From [Phormidium] sp. LEGE 05292 (lineage in GTDB: Bacteria; Cyanobacteriota; Cyanobacteriia; Cyanobacteriales; Aerosakkonemataceae): 64,000 bases of DNA. Numbering within the stretch: the first letter of the stretch is position 1; each line of letters opens with the position of its first letter. The notes under the pieces are model-generated. The model did not search any database. It saw nothing but the letters and a program-made list of their open reading frames with translations, and had not been told where the DNA came from. Shown piece by piece: positions 37,143 to 47,267 of this stretch. The position numbers were made by a program, and so were the translations under genes. The stretch spans positions 28,678-92,677 of the forward strand of contig NZ_JADEWG010000008.1 in assembly GCF_015207735.1 (NCBI RefSeq), read 5' to 3'.

Positions 37143-38141
37143 TTATTGGTTTGATGAAGTAGGTTGGCGATCGCTACTACTTCTCGGATAAGGAGAATCC
37201 ACAAAACCCAGTTCAAACAATTGCTGATAAGCTTTTTTTCCTAAATCTCGTGTCGGATTTTGCGATCGAATAATTTGTACCAGCAATGGTACAGCTAATT
37301 CTGGTTTATTTTGCGCCCGATGAACCAATGCTAATTGATAGGTAGCTTCATCCCGTTTTTGGGCAGTCTCTACAGCATTTTTTCGTTGGCTATCCGCAAT
37401 GGTATTGTCAATTCCCGAATAACTAGCTGCCAAATCTTGATAAAAATTAGATAACTGATTAAAAACTTGGCGAGCTTCTTGGAGTTTCTTCACCGCCAAG
37501 TCATAATTTTGGTTAGAAACTGCACTACTAGCCTCAGTCATGAGTTGTTGACCTCCAGGCAAGCTTAGTACATTGTTATCTTGACTTTGAGTTAGTGCTT
37601 CATAAGCCTTCTTTCCTAACTCTCGTGTCGGATTTTGCGATTTAATAACTTGTACCAGTAAAGGCACAGCTAATTCTGGTTTATTTTGCGCCCGATGAAC
37701 CAATGCTAATTGATAGCTAGCTTCATCTCGCATTTGGGCATTATCTACCGCGTTTTTTCGTAGATTATCTGAAATGCGATTATCAATTCCCGAAAAACTA
37801 CCAGCCAGTTCTTGATAAAAATTAGATAACTGATTAAAAACCTGGCGAGCTTCTTGAAGTTTCTTCACTGCTAAGTCATAATTTTGGGCAGAAACCGCAC
37901 TACTGGCTTCAGCCATTAGTCTCTGACCCCCAGGCAAGCTTAGTACAGTGTTATCTTGACTGAGAGGACGTAATTGGTTAGCATCTGTCCCTTCCAAAGG
38001 CTGGGCTGGGGGAGGAGATGTGGGAGTAGCGGGTTGTTCTGTTTGGGCACTTACTGATAAAGGCAAACTAAAAGCTGCTATAAGTGCTAGAGAAGTCAAA
38101 CCGCTAAGGCGAGAGAAGCGAACATTTGCAGGAAACACCAT
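37143..38141 (-). CDS. Secreted protein with a duplicated ~124-residue helical unit
   Basis: A 332-residue exported protein. ATG 38141 is preferred over 38204 because it places the signal peptide (LTSLALIAAFSLPLSVSAQ) at the N-terminus. After a Pro/Thr/Gln linker come two nearly identical units, each starting VLSLPGGQ and containing NYDLAVKKLQEARQVFNQLS, SGIDN and LVHRAQNKPELAVPLLVQ. The helical pattern resembles TPR-like folds. The repeat is also very similar at DNA level, so the duplication is recent. The function is unknown. Confidence 0.82.
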   Translation of the reverse strand: MVFPANVRFSRLSGLTSLALIAAFSLPLSVSAQTEQPATPTSPPPAQPLEGTDANQLRPLSQDNTVLSLPGGQRLMAEASSAVSAQNYDLAVKKLQEARQVFNQLSNFYQELAGSFSGIDNRISDNLRKNAVDNAQMRDEASYQLALVHRAQNKPELAVPLLVQVIKSQNPTRELGKKAYEALTQSQDNNVLSLPGGQQLMTEASSAVSNQNYDLAVKKLQEARQVFNQLSNFYQDLAASYSGIDNTIADSQRKNAVETAQKRDEATYQLALVHRAQNKPELAVPLLVQIIRSQNPTRDLGKKAYQQLFELGFVDSPYPRSSSDRQPTSSNQ

Positions 38142-38284
38142 GAATTCAGCTTTTTTTCTTTGCAGAAATCTAGGATGGATATTAACTTCGGAGTATATTA
38201 ACATTACCAGGTCGAATCAGGTTGAGATTTGAGTGTAACAACCTGAACAATTTTTGGTTTGGCGACGCTCAAAAATACTTATGT

Positions 38285-39010
38285 TTAACTCAGGCTTTGA
38301 TTCAGAGGGCATTCATAAAGCTTACTTAGGGAAGCTTGCAAATCTTCTGTTAAACGCTGGGCGCTGCGTTTGACATTATCGCCGCGATAATCAGCTACTT
38401 TGAGGGGAGAACCGATGTTAATGGCAACATTGCAGCCGCGATGGGGAATTTCTTGACTATACTTGATGGCGATCGGAACTACTTGAATTCCCAATTTAGA
38501 TTTACTAGCTTCTGCTTGCAATGCAATCCGAGCAAAACCTGGTTTGAGTGGCTGAATGCAGTTTTCCCGGAAAATATTGCCTTCGGGAAACATCACTAAA
38601 ACTTTTTCATTTTGGAGTAATTCAATTCCCTGACGGATGCTGCTAATTCCGGGATGGTCTGTATCTACGGGGAAACCTCCCATGCAACGGATAAACCAGC
38701 CTTGAATTCCTAACATTTCATTGGCAGAAACCATAAAATGCAGGTCTCGACCTGTAATATCTTTTCCGGCTGCATAGCCTAGCATAAATGGGTCCCAGCG
38801 AGAACGATGGGTAGGAGCAAAAATTAAAGGCCCTTCTTTAGGTAGATTTTCCCTACCTGTTACAGAAATTTGCCCAAAATAAACAGGAAGCACAATATAT
38901 CGTCCGATGGGATAAGCCAGGGATGCTACCCAACGAGAAACTTTACAAGTAGTATTTGTCGGTGTGATGGTTGCTAATGAACGTGAGGAGGAATCAAGTT
39001 GAGTCATCAT
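38285..39010 (-). CDS. plsC: 1-acyl-sn-glycerol-3-phosphate acyltransferase (PlsC-like)
   Basis: Transfers an acyl group to lysophosphatidic acid in membrane lipid synthesis. The 241-residue protein has the acyltransferase HX4D block THRSRWDPFM and the FPEGN block, with GGFPVDTD between. It starts at ATG 39010. No adjacent lipid genes are present. Specificity for lysophosphatidic acid rather than another acceptor is inferred. Confidence 0.88.
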   Translation of the reverse strand: MMTQLDSSSRSLATITPTNTTCKVSRWVASLAYPIGRYIVLPVYFGQISVTGRENLPKEGPLIFAPTHRSRWDPFMLGYAAGKDITGRDLHFMVSANEMLGIQGWFIRCMGGFPVDTDHPGISSIRQGIELLQNEKVLVMFPEGNIFRENCIQPLKPGFARIALQAEASKSKLGIQVVPIAIKYSQEIPHRGCNVAINIGSPLKVADYRGDNVKRSAQRLTEDLQASLSKLYECPLNQSLS

Positions 39011-39199
39011 ACAAAAGATGGCTAGAAAATATATTTAATCATCCTAATTTCTACCGTAAAATTTTCTGGCTTAATTGTCTCGGATGTAGGGACAGTTAAA
39101 ATGCTGTCATTCGATTTAAGATTGTCGATCGACTTCACAGAGAAATCTTCTGTCTTTTAGAGGATGTGCTGCTATTTTTACTATGTGGTTTGTTTCTGA

Positions 39200-39670
39200 C
39201 TAATGTCTTTTTTGCTTAAACCAAGATTTTAGCTGTTGACGACAGGCTGATTCTAGAATTCCGGCGATTACAGATAAGCGATGATTAGAGCAGGCACTAT
39301 CGGGAATGTTGGCTACTGTACGCACTGCACCTGTTTTGGGATCGTCTGCGCCATAAATCAGTATTCCTAATCTAGCTTGGACGATCGCACCCGCACACAT
39401 CGGACATGGTTCCAAAGTAACGTAGAGAGTACATTGGTTCAAATGCCAATCTTGCAAGGCTTTTCCGGCTGTTCTCAGGGCGATAATTTCCGCATGGGCG
39501 GTGGGGTCTTTGTCCCGTTCCTTACGGTTTTCTGCCTCTGCTAATAAGTTACCATCGCCGTCAATAATTACTGCTCCTACGGGCACTTCTCCCGCCTCTC
39601 CTGCTGCTTGGGCGAGTTCAATGGCGCGACTCATCCATTTTTGGTGTGTTTCGTAGGTTGAGGGGTTCAT
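39200..39670 (-). CDS. tadA: tRNA-specific adenosine deaminase TadA
   Basis: Deaminates A34 to inosine in tRNA-Arg. The 156-residue protein has the zinc site TAHAEI (catalytic His-Ala-Glu) and PCPMCAGAI, plus VPVGAVI near the start. ATG 39670 is chosen since family members begin shortly before the helix WMSRAIELA; ATG at 39709 would add 13 unrelated residues. The length is typical. Confidence 0.95.
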   Translation of the reverse strand: MNPSTYETHQKWMSRAIELAQAAGEAGEVPVGAVIIDGDGNLLAEAENRKERDKDPTAHAEIIALRTAGKALQDWHLNQCTLYVTLEPCPMCAGAIVQARLGILIYGADDPKTGAVRTVANIPDSACSNHRLSVIAGILESACRQQLKSWFKQKRH

Positions 39671-39743
39671 TGTTTTTAATCCCTCAGATTGAAATCTGGG
39701 GCTACACAAACTAAGTCCGCCTGCGCGGACTAATTTTTTGGTT

Positions 39744-40058
39744 TTATGCGGCTGGTTGAGTTAATAATGGGTCTAGTTTGGCTTCAGTATCTAATTTGTA
39801 AATGTCGTCACATCCACCGATGTATTGATTATTAATAAATATTTGGGGAACTGTTCTGCGTCCGTTGGCGCGTTCTGCCATTTGGTTTCTCGCTTCTTCG
39901 TTCCCATCAATTTTATATTCGGTGTAATTTACGCCTTTCCACCACAGCAACATTTTGGCACGAATGCAATAAGGGCAAGTTTGCCAAGTATAAATTTCTA
40001 CGTTTGCTTTGATGTTTTCTGGGTGTCGTCCTAAAATTGGGTTGAGGAAGTCTAACAT
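39744..40058 (-). CDS. grxC: Dithiol glutaredoxin 3
   Basis: A 104-residue glutaredoxin. It has the dithiol active site TCPYCIRAK, the glutathione-binding TVPQIFINNQYIGGCDD and an extra residue block (WWKGVNYTEY) near the first helix. It reduces protein disulfides with glutathione. It starts at ATG 40058, 74 bp upstream of tadA on the same strand. Confidence 0.95.
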   Translation of the reverse strand: MLDFLNPILGRHPENIKANVEIYTWQTCPYCIRAKMLLWWKGVNYTEYKIDGNEEARNQMAERANGRRTVPQIFINNQYIGGCDDIYKLDTEAKLDPLLTQPAA

Positions 40059-40087
40059 TTTGAGTTTCCTGAAATTAGAGGGGGTGT

Positions 40088-40138
40088 CTATTTTTTACCA
40101 CAGATATCCACAGATGGACACAGATAAACACAGATGGG
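40088..40138. repeat. Dispersed CACAGAT repeats
   Basis: Four or more tandem words of the type CACAGATGGA / CACAGATAAA occur here, the reverse complement of the TTCATCTGTG repeats at 9312-9434. Confidence 0.7.
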
Positions 40139-40272
40139 GATTTAGATTTATCTTGTGAGTTAAAGATTGATGTAATGAAAGCATTAATTACATTCAAATT
40201 GTATTATTAGCAGATGATTATCATCATGTCATCAAGCTTTTTACAAGTCTTCTTTTCTTCTGTTTTTTTGTA

Positions 40273-40695
40273 CTAGACATTCGCTGCTTTTTCCACAGTC
40301 AGACCTATTTCTTGCCCATAAGATAGTTCTAGTGTATGACCGTCTGGATCGCGCAAGAAAGCCCAATATCCGACAGGATAACCTGAGTCTTTGGGTTCTT
40401 CAACTAATATGCCTTCTTGACGAGCTTTGTTACACAGCACATCCATTGCTTCCCGACTTTTACAACCTACTCCAAGATGGGCAAATGGAGAGAGAATTGG
40501 CTGCACTGATTGAGTTTGAATTAGTACAATTACAAATGGTCGAGTATTGTCACTTAGCCAAGCGACTGCTACCCCTGCATTTGCATCAATGCGACGGTGA
40601 ACTACCTGCATTTGAGCATAAGTTGAGTAAAATTCAATACTTTGCTCAATGTTTGAGACAGGAAGGGCAATATGTGTAAGTCCAATATCAACCAT
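40273..40695 (-). CDS. VOC/glyoxalase-family protein
   Basis: A 140-residue vicinal-oxygen-chelate protein. It has metal-ligand positions LTHIALPVSNIEQSIEFY (His) and DPDGHTLELSYG (His/Glu) at either end, and FAHLGVGCKSREAM in the middle. Members include lactoylglutathione lyase and dioxygenases; the substrate cannot be told. It starts at ATG 40695. Confidence 0.9.
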   Translation of the reverse strand: MVDIGLTHIALPVSNIEQSIEFYSTYAQMQVVHRRIDANAGVAVAWLSDNTRPFVIVLIQTQSVQPILSPFAHLGVGCKSREAMDVLCNKARQEGILVEEPKDSGYPVGYWAFLRDPDGHTLELSYGQEIGLTVEKAANV

Positions 40696-40799
40696 GTTGT
40701 TATGTAGTTAAGCGATCGCATTCCATTTTAATAGATACTGGATAGAGTGCGATCGCTATTCAATTTACATTCAAGTTAGCAGCTAAAGATCGATCGCCG

Positions 40800-43313
40800 T
40801 TATTTGATTAAAATTTCCCATTCTCGGATTGAACTAGCCCCTTGCGTTAACTTTTCAATGTGCGGTTTTACCCTAGTGCGATCGATTCCATCTTCAAGGT
40901 TAACCTCTAAAATAAACTTGGCAGTACCTTTCTTTTTGACGATTGATTTTACACTGCTGCACTGATAGAAGAAATTAATATTACGCCGAAGTAATTGTTT
41001 CCATTCTTGGGGATTATCCCCCGCTTCTTTTATCAGTTTTTCCATTTGAGGAAAAGTCGTTATTGGTTCCTTTGAAGTAGTTTGATATTTGCGGAAGTTA
41101 ATTGTCTGGATATTTTTCAAGTTGTTACATTTACGACAAAGGGTTTGCAAATTATCTAATGAGTTAGTACCACCATGATATCTGGGTATAATATGGTCAA
41201 TTACTAATACATATCGACTATCCTCTCCACAACAAAGACAGCGATAACTATCTCTTTCTTTCACTTGTTTTTTGACTGCTTCCGATGGTTCTGGGTCAGG
41301 TGGAGGTGGTGATGAGGGCAGAGGTGGGGGTGGAGCTGGAGGTGGGAATAAAATCCGATTTACACAAGCATCATAGTGGGATTTAAAGGAGATGAAATCG
41401 CTATAAATGATTTGCCAATAACGCTCTCTTCTATCATACTCTTCTTGTAATTTTGAACTTACGGTAAGAGGGCCAAAATCTTTATTTATAAAATCTTGAG
41501 CAATCTTGTCAAGATCGTGTTCTTTCCGTTGTTCAAAATCAAACCAGTCAAGAGTTTCTTCCCCATTCTCAGCAATATGACGTGCTATGTGGAAAAGGTT
41601 TTTAAGTAAATCTCCTCCTATATGATTGTTTGCAGAAAAGAAAAGCCTTTGCCACCCTTCTAAACGTTGAATTTGGTTTTCTAAGGTAACATTTGGATCT
41701 AAGAATTCATCTAGGTTGGCTCGGTTTAAATGTTCAATAAATTGTTGATAGATCTTCTGTTCATTTTCAAAAACCATTACCAAAAGCTGCACAGGTTCGC
41801 TATCATCACTACCTGCTATTGAAGACTTAAACTCTACTTTATACCAACCGATAGGCATGAAGGTACTAAAAGGAACTGGGTTGATATTATTACCACTGTC
41901 CATTTGACTGATTAACCGACGCACCAAATCAATAGAGATAAGTCTCATTGCTCGTGTTTGTAATTGATTTTGTTCATTAGTTAAAGTAGGTCTATTATCA
42001 AGTGGATCGTATTGTGCCCAGTTAATTGCTTGTTGCCAATCGTCGATGAAAGAGACAATATAAGCTTTCTCGGTACCGCCAAATCTTGGGCCACGTAAAG
42101 CTCTACCTACCATTTGAGTTAGGAGAATTTTACTGGTAGTTTGTCTGGTTAAAAAGACGGTATTCACATTAGGAACGTCGGTTCCTTCTGTTAACATTCG
42201 CACGTTGATCAATACGTCTAATTCATTTTTACGAAAAGCTTCTAATACTTTTGAGTTTTCGTCTTGGGTGCGTTTGTTTCTAGCATCAGCATTACCGGGG
42301 TCGGCATCGATATGAGAATAAACTGTGCCGACTTTGATGCCTTTTTTCTGTTGTTCTAAAAACTCGCGTAATTGTTCGCATTGAAACCAGCGATCGGCAA
42401 AAATAATCGTTTTCCCGTAAAGGTCTTTATTTTGGGCATAAGTTTTGGCAATGAAGGAATTGCGATCGCGGTTTTCTGCTAACTTAGTAATAATCTCTTC
42501 CGGGAGGTCTTGATAGTCTCTCACCCATTGTTTATACTTATTTTCATCAAACTCTGGAGTGAATTTTGTCGGAGCAGATTTGAATTCTGGTTTTGCTAAA
42601 ATACCATCTGCGATTAATTGTGATGCACTAACTTGATAAAGAATATCTTGAGGAAAAAGTTCCCCTAAACGACCGCTTTTTTTCTTATCTGTATAAAGGG
42701 GGGTAGCAGTTAAACCCAATAAGCACATTCCTGGGTGTTCTTCACGGAGTTTACTGATAAATCTGTAATAACTGGGTGCTGGTGAATGATGCGCCTCATC
42801 AAAAATAACAAATAGTTTATCTCCGGCTGCTTTGAGGAAAGCTTTTAGTTGCGTTAGTTCGTTTTGTTGGGCGCGAGTTACCGTTTGAAGAGTGCAGATA
42901 AGAAAATCATCATTTGGTTTAATCTGACAGGGGCGAAAATGTCCTTTTGTACCAGAAACAACACGCACTTTTAGCTTTTCTTTGTTGTTGTTTTTTTGAT
43001 GTATTAGTTTAACTTCTGACTCTAAACTATAAAAAGCTTGCTCAAGTAAATGGTGAGTATGGGCTAACCATAAAACTTTATAGCCATTGGGAAGCGGATT
43101 TGTACAGAGAAAGCGATGGGCTGTGAGAGTTTTTCCGCCACCTGTGGGTAAAACTAAAATACCACCAGATTGTTTATATTTAGATTGCTCTTTAAACCAT
43201 TGTTGTAACTTTGTTAAAGCTTGGTGTTGGTGTGCTGCGGGTTCTTTCGGCTGTTTCTCCACCTCGGCAAGAAGGTAAGTACACTGGTATTTGTTGTCTG
43301 TTTGCTGTGACAT
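40800..43313 (-). CDS. DEAD/DEAH-box helicase fused to an HNH nuclease
   Basis: An 837-residue SF2 helicase of the restriction/SSL2-like type: Walker A LPTGGGKT (Lys61), DEAH box FDEAHH (171-174), SAT-like GLTATP and a C-terminal helicase part with TEGTDVP and QMVGRALRGPR. After a middle region comes a Pro-rich linker (about 655-680), then an HNH domain (about 688-734) with CLCCGED, VIDHIIPRYHGG and LCRKCNN. A 103-residue C-terminal region closes the protein. Helicase-HNH fusions are typical of anti-phage or mobile-DNA surveillance; that role is inferred. It starts at ATG 43313. Confidence 0.88.
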   Translation of the reverse strand: MSQQTDNKYQCTYLLAEVEKQPKEPAAHQHQALTKLQQWFKEQSKYKQSGGILVLPTGGGKTLTAHRFLCTNPLPNGYKVLWLAHTHHLLEQAFYSLESEVKLIHQKNNNKEKLKVRVVSGTKGHFRPCQIKPNDDFLICTLQTVTRAQQNELTQLKAFLKAAGDKLFVIFDEAHHSPAPSYYRFISKLREEHPGMCLLGLTATPLYTDKKKSGRLGELFPQDILYQVSASQLIADGILAKPEFKSAPTKFTPEFDENKYKQWVRDYQDLPEEIITKLAENRDRNSFIAKTYAQNKDLYGKTIIFADRWFQCEQLREFLEQQKKGIKVGTVYSHIDADPGNADARNKRTQDENSKVLEAFRKNELDVLINVRMLTEGTDVPNVNTVFLTRQTTSKILLTQMVGRALRGPRFGGTEKAYIVSFIDDWQQAINWAQYDPLDNRPTLTNEQNQLQTRAMRLISIDLVRRLISQMDSGNNINPVPFSTFMPIGWYKVEFKSSIAGSDDSEPVQLLVMVFENEQKIYQQFIEHLNRANLDEFLDPNVTLENQIQRLEGWQRLFFSANNHIGGDLLKNLFHIARHIAENGEETLDWFDFEQRKEHDLDKIAQDFINKDFGPLTVSSKLQEEYDRRERYWQIIYSDFISFKSHYDACVNRILFPPPAPPPPLPSSPPPPDPEPSEAVKKQVKERDSYRCLCCGEDSRYVLVIDHIIPRYHGGTNSLDNLQTLCRKCNNLKNIQTINFRKYQTTSKEPITTFPQMEKLIKEAGDNPQEWKQLLRRNINFFYQCSSVKSIVKKKGTAKFILEVNLEDGIDRTRVKPHIEKLTQGASSIREWEILIK

Positions 43314-43457
43314 ATTTTTATACTGACTTTTCCTCTTAGTTTTCCCCTACTACCGGAGAAGATTGAAAAGCAAGACCATCAGCAGCAAAACTTAATAAAC
43401 TACGAGTAAATACTTATCAACAAACTTAGCTAACTGTCGATCGCAAATTTTCCCCAC

Positions 43458-44132
43458 TCAAACATCATCAGGATTTATGCCCAAACTTCGCAATCTTTCT
43501 GCTAATCTTTCTGCACGTTGGGCTTCTTGGATTGCTCTTTGTTCTGCTAATTCTCGTTGTCGATCGATCTCCACATAACTAGCAAACTTTTGCCCATCAG
43601 GTCGATAAAGTTGCAATTTATTTTCTATTACTGCAAACCTAATTCCCAAACGAGGACTTACCCAACCTTCCATTAAGTCAATTTCATTTAATTCTGTACC
43701 CGCTCGCAACCATCCCTCCAAGTTTCCGTTATCTGGGTCATAAACATAGTATTCTTCCACACCGTAACGTTCGTAAAACCGAAATTTATTCAGCATTTTT
43801 CCGAAACGATTACCAGGGGAAAGTACTTCAAAAACGACTTGAGGCGCAATATTATTTTCGCGCCATTGTTGATAAGAACCTCGATCGCCTTTTGGTCTAC
43901 CAAACACCACCATTACATCCGGTGCTTGGCGAATAGTATTATTTCCTTCAACTGGATACCAAAGTAAATCGCAAGCAACAAAAACATCGGGATTATCTTT
44001 AAATAGCGAGTCCAGTCCACCTTGAATTGTCACGATGTAACGGAATTGTTTAGTATTATCTGCCATTGGCTGATCGTCGCTTTCGGGGTAAAAAATCTTT
44101 TGCTGACTCAGAGGTTGAATTGGTGCTGTCAT
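43458..44132 (-). CDS. Uma2-family (DUF820) PD-(D/E)XK nuclease-like protein
   Basis: A 224-residue member of the Uma2 family, very abundant in cyanobacteria. The nuclease-like core is recognisable as PDVMVVFG...VVFEVLSPGNR, a D...E-x-(S) arrangement, followed by KFRFYERYGVEEYYVYDPDN. A C-terminal Arg/Gln/Glu coiled coil (REELAEQRAIQEAQRAERLAERL-like) follows. The biological role of the family is not settled. It starts at ATG 44132. Confidence 0.88.
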   Translation of the reverse strand: MTAPIQPLSQQKIFYPESDDQPMADNTKQFRYIVTIQGGLDSLFKDNPDVFVACDLLWYPVEGNNTIRQAPDVMVVFGRPKGDRGSYQQWRENNIAPQVVFEVLSPGNRFGKMLNKFRFYERYGVEEYYVYDPDNGNLEGWLRAGTELNEIDLMEGWVSPRLGIRFAVIENKLQLYRPDGQKFASYVEIDRQRELAEQRAIQEAQRAERLAERLRSLGINPDDV

Positions 44133-44209
44133 GGGATACCGAATAAAAGCCTTACTAAAAACAAAGATAACAAAATCTCGTTAAGATTGATGTCGATCGA
44201 TCGCCACAT

Positions 44210-44425
44210 CTAATTATTACTCTTTTCAAGTAACTCCTCTATAGTTTCCAAATGCCCTGTAATATGAGGAATTGAACCATATTGAAAAGATTCAAAAATG
44301 CTTTCTAGTTCTTCTTTTGATTCATTTTGTTCTACGAAATCAATCAATTGATTTGCCAAACGTTCTATGTCTAAATGGATTTCTTCCAAGTTAAACAGTA
44401 ATTTTTCAAATTTGTTTTTACTCAG
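44210..44425 (-). pseudogene. Small helical ORF with lost or non-canonical start
   Basis: The minus-strand frame ends at TAG 44210 and encodes a convincing helical protein (FEKLLFNLEEIHLDIERL, then LIDFVEQNESKEELESIF, GHLETIEELLEK) but has no ATG, GTG or TTG at its 5' end. The next possibility is CTG at 44425. In the adjacent frame an ATG at 44441 gives MPEDPTE then a stop, so a single-base frameshift near 44426 would join them into a normal gene of about 77 residues. It may be a decayed gene or use a rare start. No family is recognised. Confidence 0.45.
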
Positions 44426-44669
44426 TTGGGTCTTCCGGCATTATCTTAAGAATAGGAACCCACTCCCCAGTTGCCAGTCCCTAAAATCAAAGATAGCAGG
44501 ACAACACCTTTGGGGTGCTAGAGTCAACGGGAAACCAGGCATTAGCAGCAAAACTTTACAGAGGTATTACAAAGACGGTTCAGCAGAGGTATACACGCTC
44601 TGATAGACTTGAAAACTGTTAGAGCCAGACGAACTATTGCCTAAAATTTGCCTTGGGAGGACAGACCCC

Positions 44670-45710
44670 GTGTTGGAAAGTACGCTCGGATTAGAAATTA
44701 TTGAAGTTGTTGAACAAGCGGCGATCGCTTCTTCTCACTGGATGGGTAAAGGTGAGAAAAACACCGCCGACGAAGTGGCTGTGGAAGCCATGCGGGAACG
44801 GATGAACAAGATACATATGCGGGGTCGCATTGTCATCGGAGAAGGCGAACGTGATGAAGCCCCGATGCTTTACATTGGTGAGGAAGTGGGTATTTGCACC
44901 CGTGAAGATGCCAAAGATTTTTGTAACCCCGATGAATTAGTAGAAATTGACATCGCTGTTGACCCTTGTGAAGGTACTAACTTAGTAGCTTATGGGCAAC
45001 CAGGCTCAATGGCAGTGTTAGCAATTTCCGAAAAAGGCGGTTTATTTGCTGCGCCTGACTTCTACATGAAGAAACTAGCTGCACCTGCGGCTGCGGCTGG
45101 TCATGTAGATATTAACAAGTCAGCCACAGAAAATCTCAAAATTCTTTCCGAGTGCCTGAACCGTTCTGTTGAAGAATTGGTTGTGGTAGTGATGGATCGT
45201 CCCCGTCACAAGGAGCTAATTCAGGAAATTCGCAAAGCAGGTGCTAGAGTTCGTTTAATTAGCGATGGTGACGTTTCTGCTGCCATTTCCTGCGCTTTTG
45301 CAGGAACCAATATTCACTGTTTGATGGGTATTGGTGCTGCACCAGAAGGTGTGATTTCTGCGGCTGCGATGCGCTGTTTGGGTGGACACTTCCAAGGACA
45401 GCTGATTTACGATCCTGAAGTTGTGAAAACTGGCTTAATCGGTGAAAGCAGAGAAGGTAATATTGCCCGTTTGAAGGAAATGGCAATTAATGACCCTGAC
45501 AAGGTTTACAATGCCGATGAACTTGCTTCTGGCGACACGGTGTTGTTTGCGGCTTGCGGTATCACTCCCGGAACTTTAATGGAAGGGGTGCGCTTCTTCC
45601 ACGGTGGCGCAAGAACTCAAAGCTTGGTAATCTCTACCCAATCGAAGACAGCTCGCTTTGTCGATACAATTCACTTGTTCGATAATCCCAAGAATTTGCA
45701 ATTGAGATAG
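44670..45710 (+). CDS. glpX: Class II fructose-1,6-/sedoheptulose-1,7-bisphosphatase
   Basis: Dual-function Calvin-cycle phosphatase of cyanobacteria. The family start [19 protein letters not shown] is clear, followed by the metal sites [11 protein letters not shown] and [12 protein letters not shown], then GRRHKE-like RPRHKELI and the sugar-phosphate region [11 protein letters not shown] 44670 (GGGAGG upstream) is chosen over TTG 44637 because it gives the standard 346-residue length. The terminator at 45774-45802 ends the unit. Confidence 0.95.
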   Translation: MLESTLGLEIIEVVEQAAIASSHWMGKGEKNTADEVAVEAMRERMNKIHMRGRIVIGEGERDEAPMLYIGEEVGICTREDAKDFCNPDELVEIDIAVDPCEGTNLVAYGQPGSMAVLAISEKGGLFAAPDFYMKKLAAPAAAAGHVDINKSATENLKILSECLNRSVEELVVVVMDRPRHKELIQEIRKAGARVRLISDGDVSAAISCAFAGTNIHCLMGIGAAPEGVISAAAMRCLGGHFQGQLIYDPEVVKTGLIGESREGNIARLKEMAINDPDKVYNADELASGDTVLFAACGITPGTLMEGVRFFHGGARTQSLVISTQSKTARFVDTIHLFDNPKNLQLR

Positions 45711-45773
45711 TCATCAGATATTAAGGAGTAATTCTGTTTTTCTGATGTCGTAGAGGAACCAGGGGAAGGGTAA

Positions 45774-45802
45774 AGGTAAAGATTCTTTTCTAAACTTTAC
45801 CT
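45774..45802 (+). terminator. Terminator after the F/SBPase gene
   Basis: AGGTAAAG pairs with CTTTACCT (8 bp) around a 13-base loop and is followed by ATTCCTTTTTTA. Confidence 0.7.
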
Positions 45803-45971
45803 ATTCCTTTTTTATCTTGTAATATATTCGGGTTTTCTGCCTGATTTTCCAGCTGCCTGATTTTTTAAAATAGTAGGTAATTGGTAATCAGTAATGGATA
45901 ATAGATAAGAATATCAGCCAATTACCAACTAGCAAATTAACAATTAGCCGTTAGCAATTAACCATTAGCAA

Positions 45972-47267
45972 ATGAATATTGCAGTAGTAGGGCTTAGTCA
46001 CAAAACAGCACCAGTTGAAATTCGTGAAAAACTGAGCATTCCCGAAGCGCAGACTGAAAGTGCGATCGCGCAACTGAAAAATTATCCTCATATTGAAGAA
46101 GTTGCGATTCTCAGCACTTGTAACCGTCTGGAAATTTACATAGTACTCTCAGAAACCGAACAAGGAATTTCTGAAGTCCGTCAGTTTCTCTCAGACTACA
46201 GCAAATTACCAATGGGTGAACTCAGAAGACACCTGTTCATTTTGTTGCATGAAGATGCTGTCATGCACTTAATGCGAGTATCTGCTGGTTTAGATAGCTT
46301 AGTGTTGGGAGAAGGACAAATCCTGGCTCAGGTGAAAAATACCCAAAAAGTTTGTCAGCAGTACAAAGGTATCGGACGAATTTTAAATCAATTACTGAAA
46401 GCAGCGATCACTGCTGGTAAGCGAGTTCGTACTGAAACTAACATCGGTACTGGCGCTGTTTCCATTAGCTCCGCTGCTGTGGAATTAGCACAAATCAAAA
46501 TGTCTGCTTTAGCTACCAGTCGGATAGCAATTTTGGGTGCTGGGAAAATGTCGCGCCTTTTGGTACAACATTTAATCAGCAAAGGTGCAACACAAATTTG
46601 CATTGTGAATCGATCGATGCAACGTGCCCAAGAGTTAGCTAAACAGTTTCAAGAAGTAGAAATTCATTTACATCCGCTATCAGAAATGATGTCAGCAATT
46701 GCCGCTGCTGATATCGTTTTTACTAGTACTTCTGCAACTGAACCCATTTTAAATCGCTTTAAATTAGAGCAGGTTTTGGATGGTAGTCGCTCTTTGATGT
46801 TGTTCGATATTTCTGTACCGCGCAACGTTGCTACTGATGTTAATGAAATCCCCCATGTTCACGCTTTTAATGTGGATGATTTGAAGGCTGTTGTGGCTCA
46901 AAATCAGGAAACTCGCAGACAAATGGCGCAAGAAGCTGAAGCACTTTTAGAGGAAGAAGTTGCAGCTTTCGATATGTGGTGGCGCAGTTTGGAAACTGTT
47001 TCTACTATTAGCTGTTTGCGCGATAAAATGGAGACGATTCGGACTCAAGAGTTAGAAAAAGCTCTCTCTCGTTTGGGTACTGAATTCGCTGAAAGACATC
47101 AAGAAGTAATTGAAGCGTTGACTAGGGGAATTGTGAATAAAATTCTCCACGATCCAATGGTACAGTTACGCGCACAACAGGATATTGAAGCAAGACGCAG
47201 AGCCATGCAATCTCTGCAATTGCTGTTTAATTTGAGTACGGAAACTCAATCTGGTGAGGCAGTATAA
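45972..47267 (+). CDS. hemA: Glutamyl-tRNA reductase
   Basis: First enzyme of the C5 pathway to 5-aminolevulinate, feeding chlorophyll, haem and phycobilins. The catalytic Cys50 sits in [25 protein letters not shown] opens the protein, [15 protein letters not shown] and the NADP site [12 protein letters not shown] follow, and a C-terminal helical dimerisation region ends it. The 431-residue length is typical. It starts at ATG 45972. The upstream tract is rich in short AT repeats. Confidence 0.97.
   Translation: MNIAVVGLSHKTAPVEIREKLSIPEAQTESAIAQLKNYPHIEEVAILSTCNRLEIYIVLSETEQGISEVRQFLSDYSKLPMGELRRHLFILLHEDAVMHLMRVSAGLDSLVLGEGQILAQVKNTQKVCQQYKGIGRILNQLLKAAITAGKRVRTETNIGTGAVSISSAAVELAQIKMSALATSRIAILGAGKMSRLLVQHLISKGATQICIVNRSMQRAQELAKQFQEVEIHLHPLSEMMSAIAAADIVFTSTSATEPILNRFKLEQVLDGSRSLMLFDISVPRNVATDVNEIPHVHAFNVDDLKAVVAQNQETRRQMAQEAEALLEEEVAAFDMWWRSLETVSTISCLRDKMETIRTQELEKALSRLGTEFAERHQEVIEALTRGIVNKILHDPMVQLRAQQDIEARRRAMQSLQLLFNLSTETQSGEAV

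Noticed and set aside
44367..44603. Plus-strand 78-codon frame
   Set aside because: It overlaps the better minus-strand small gene and the F/SBPase leader and shows no family pattern.
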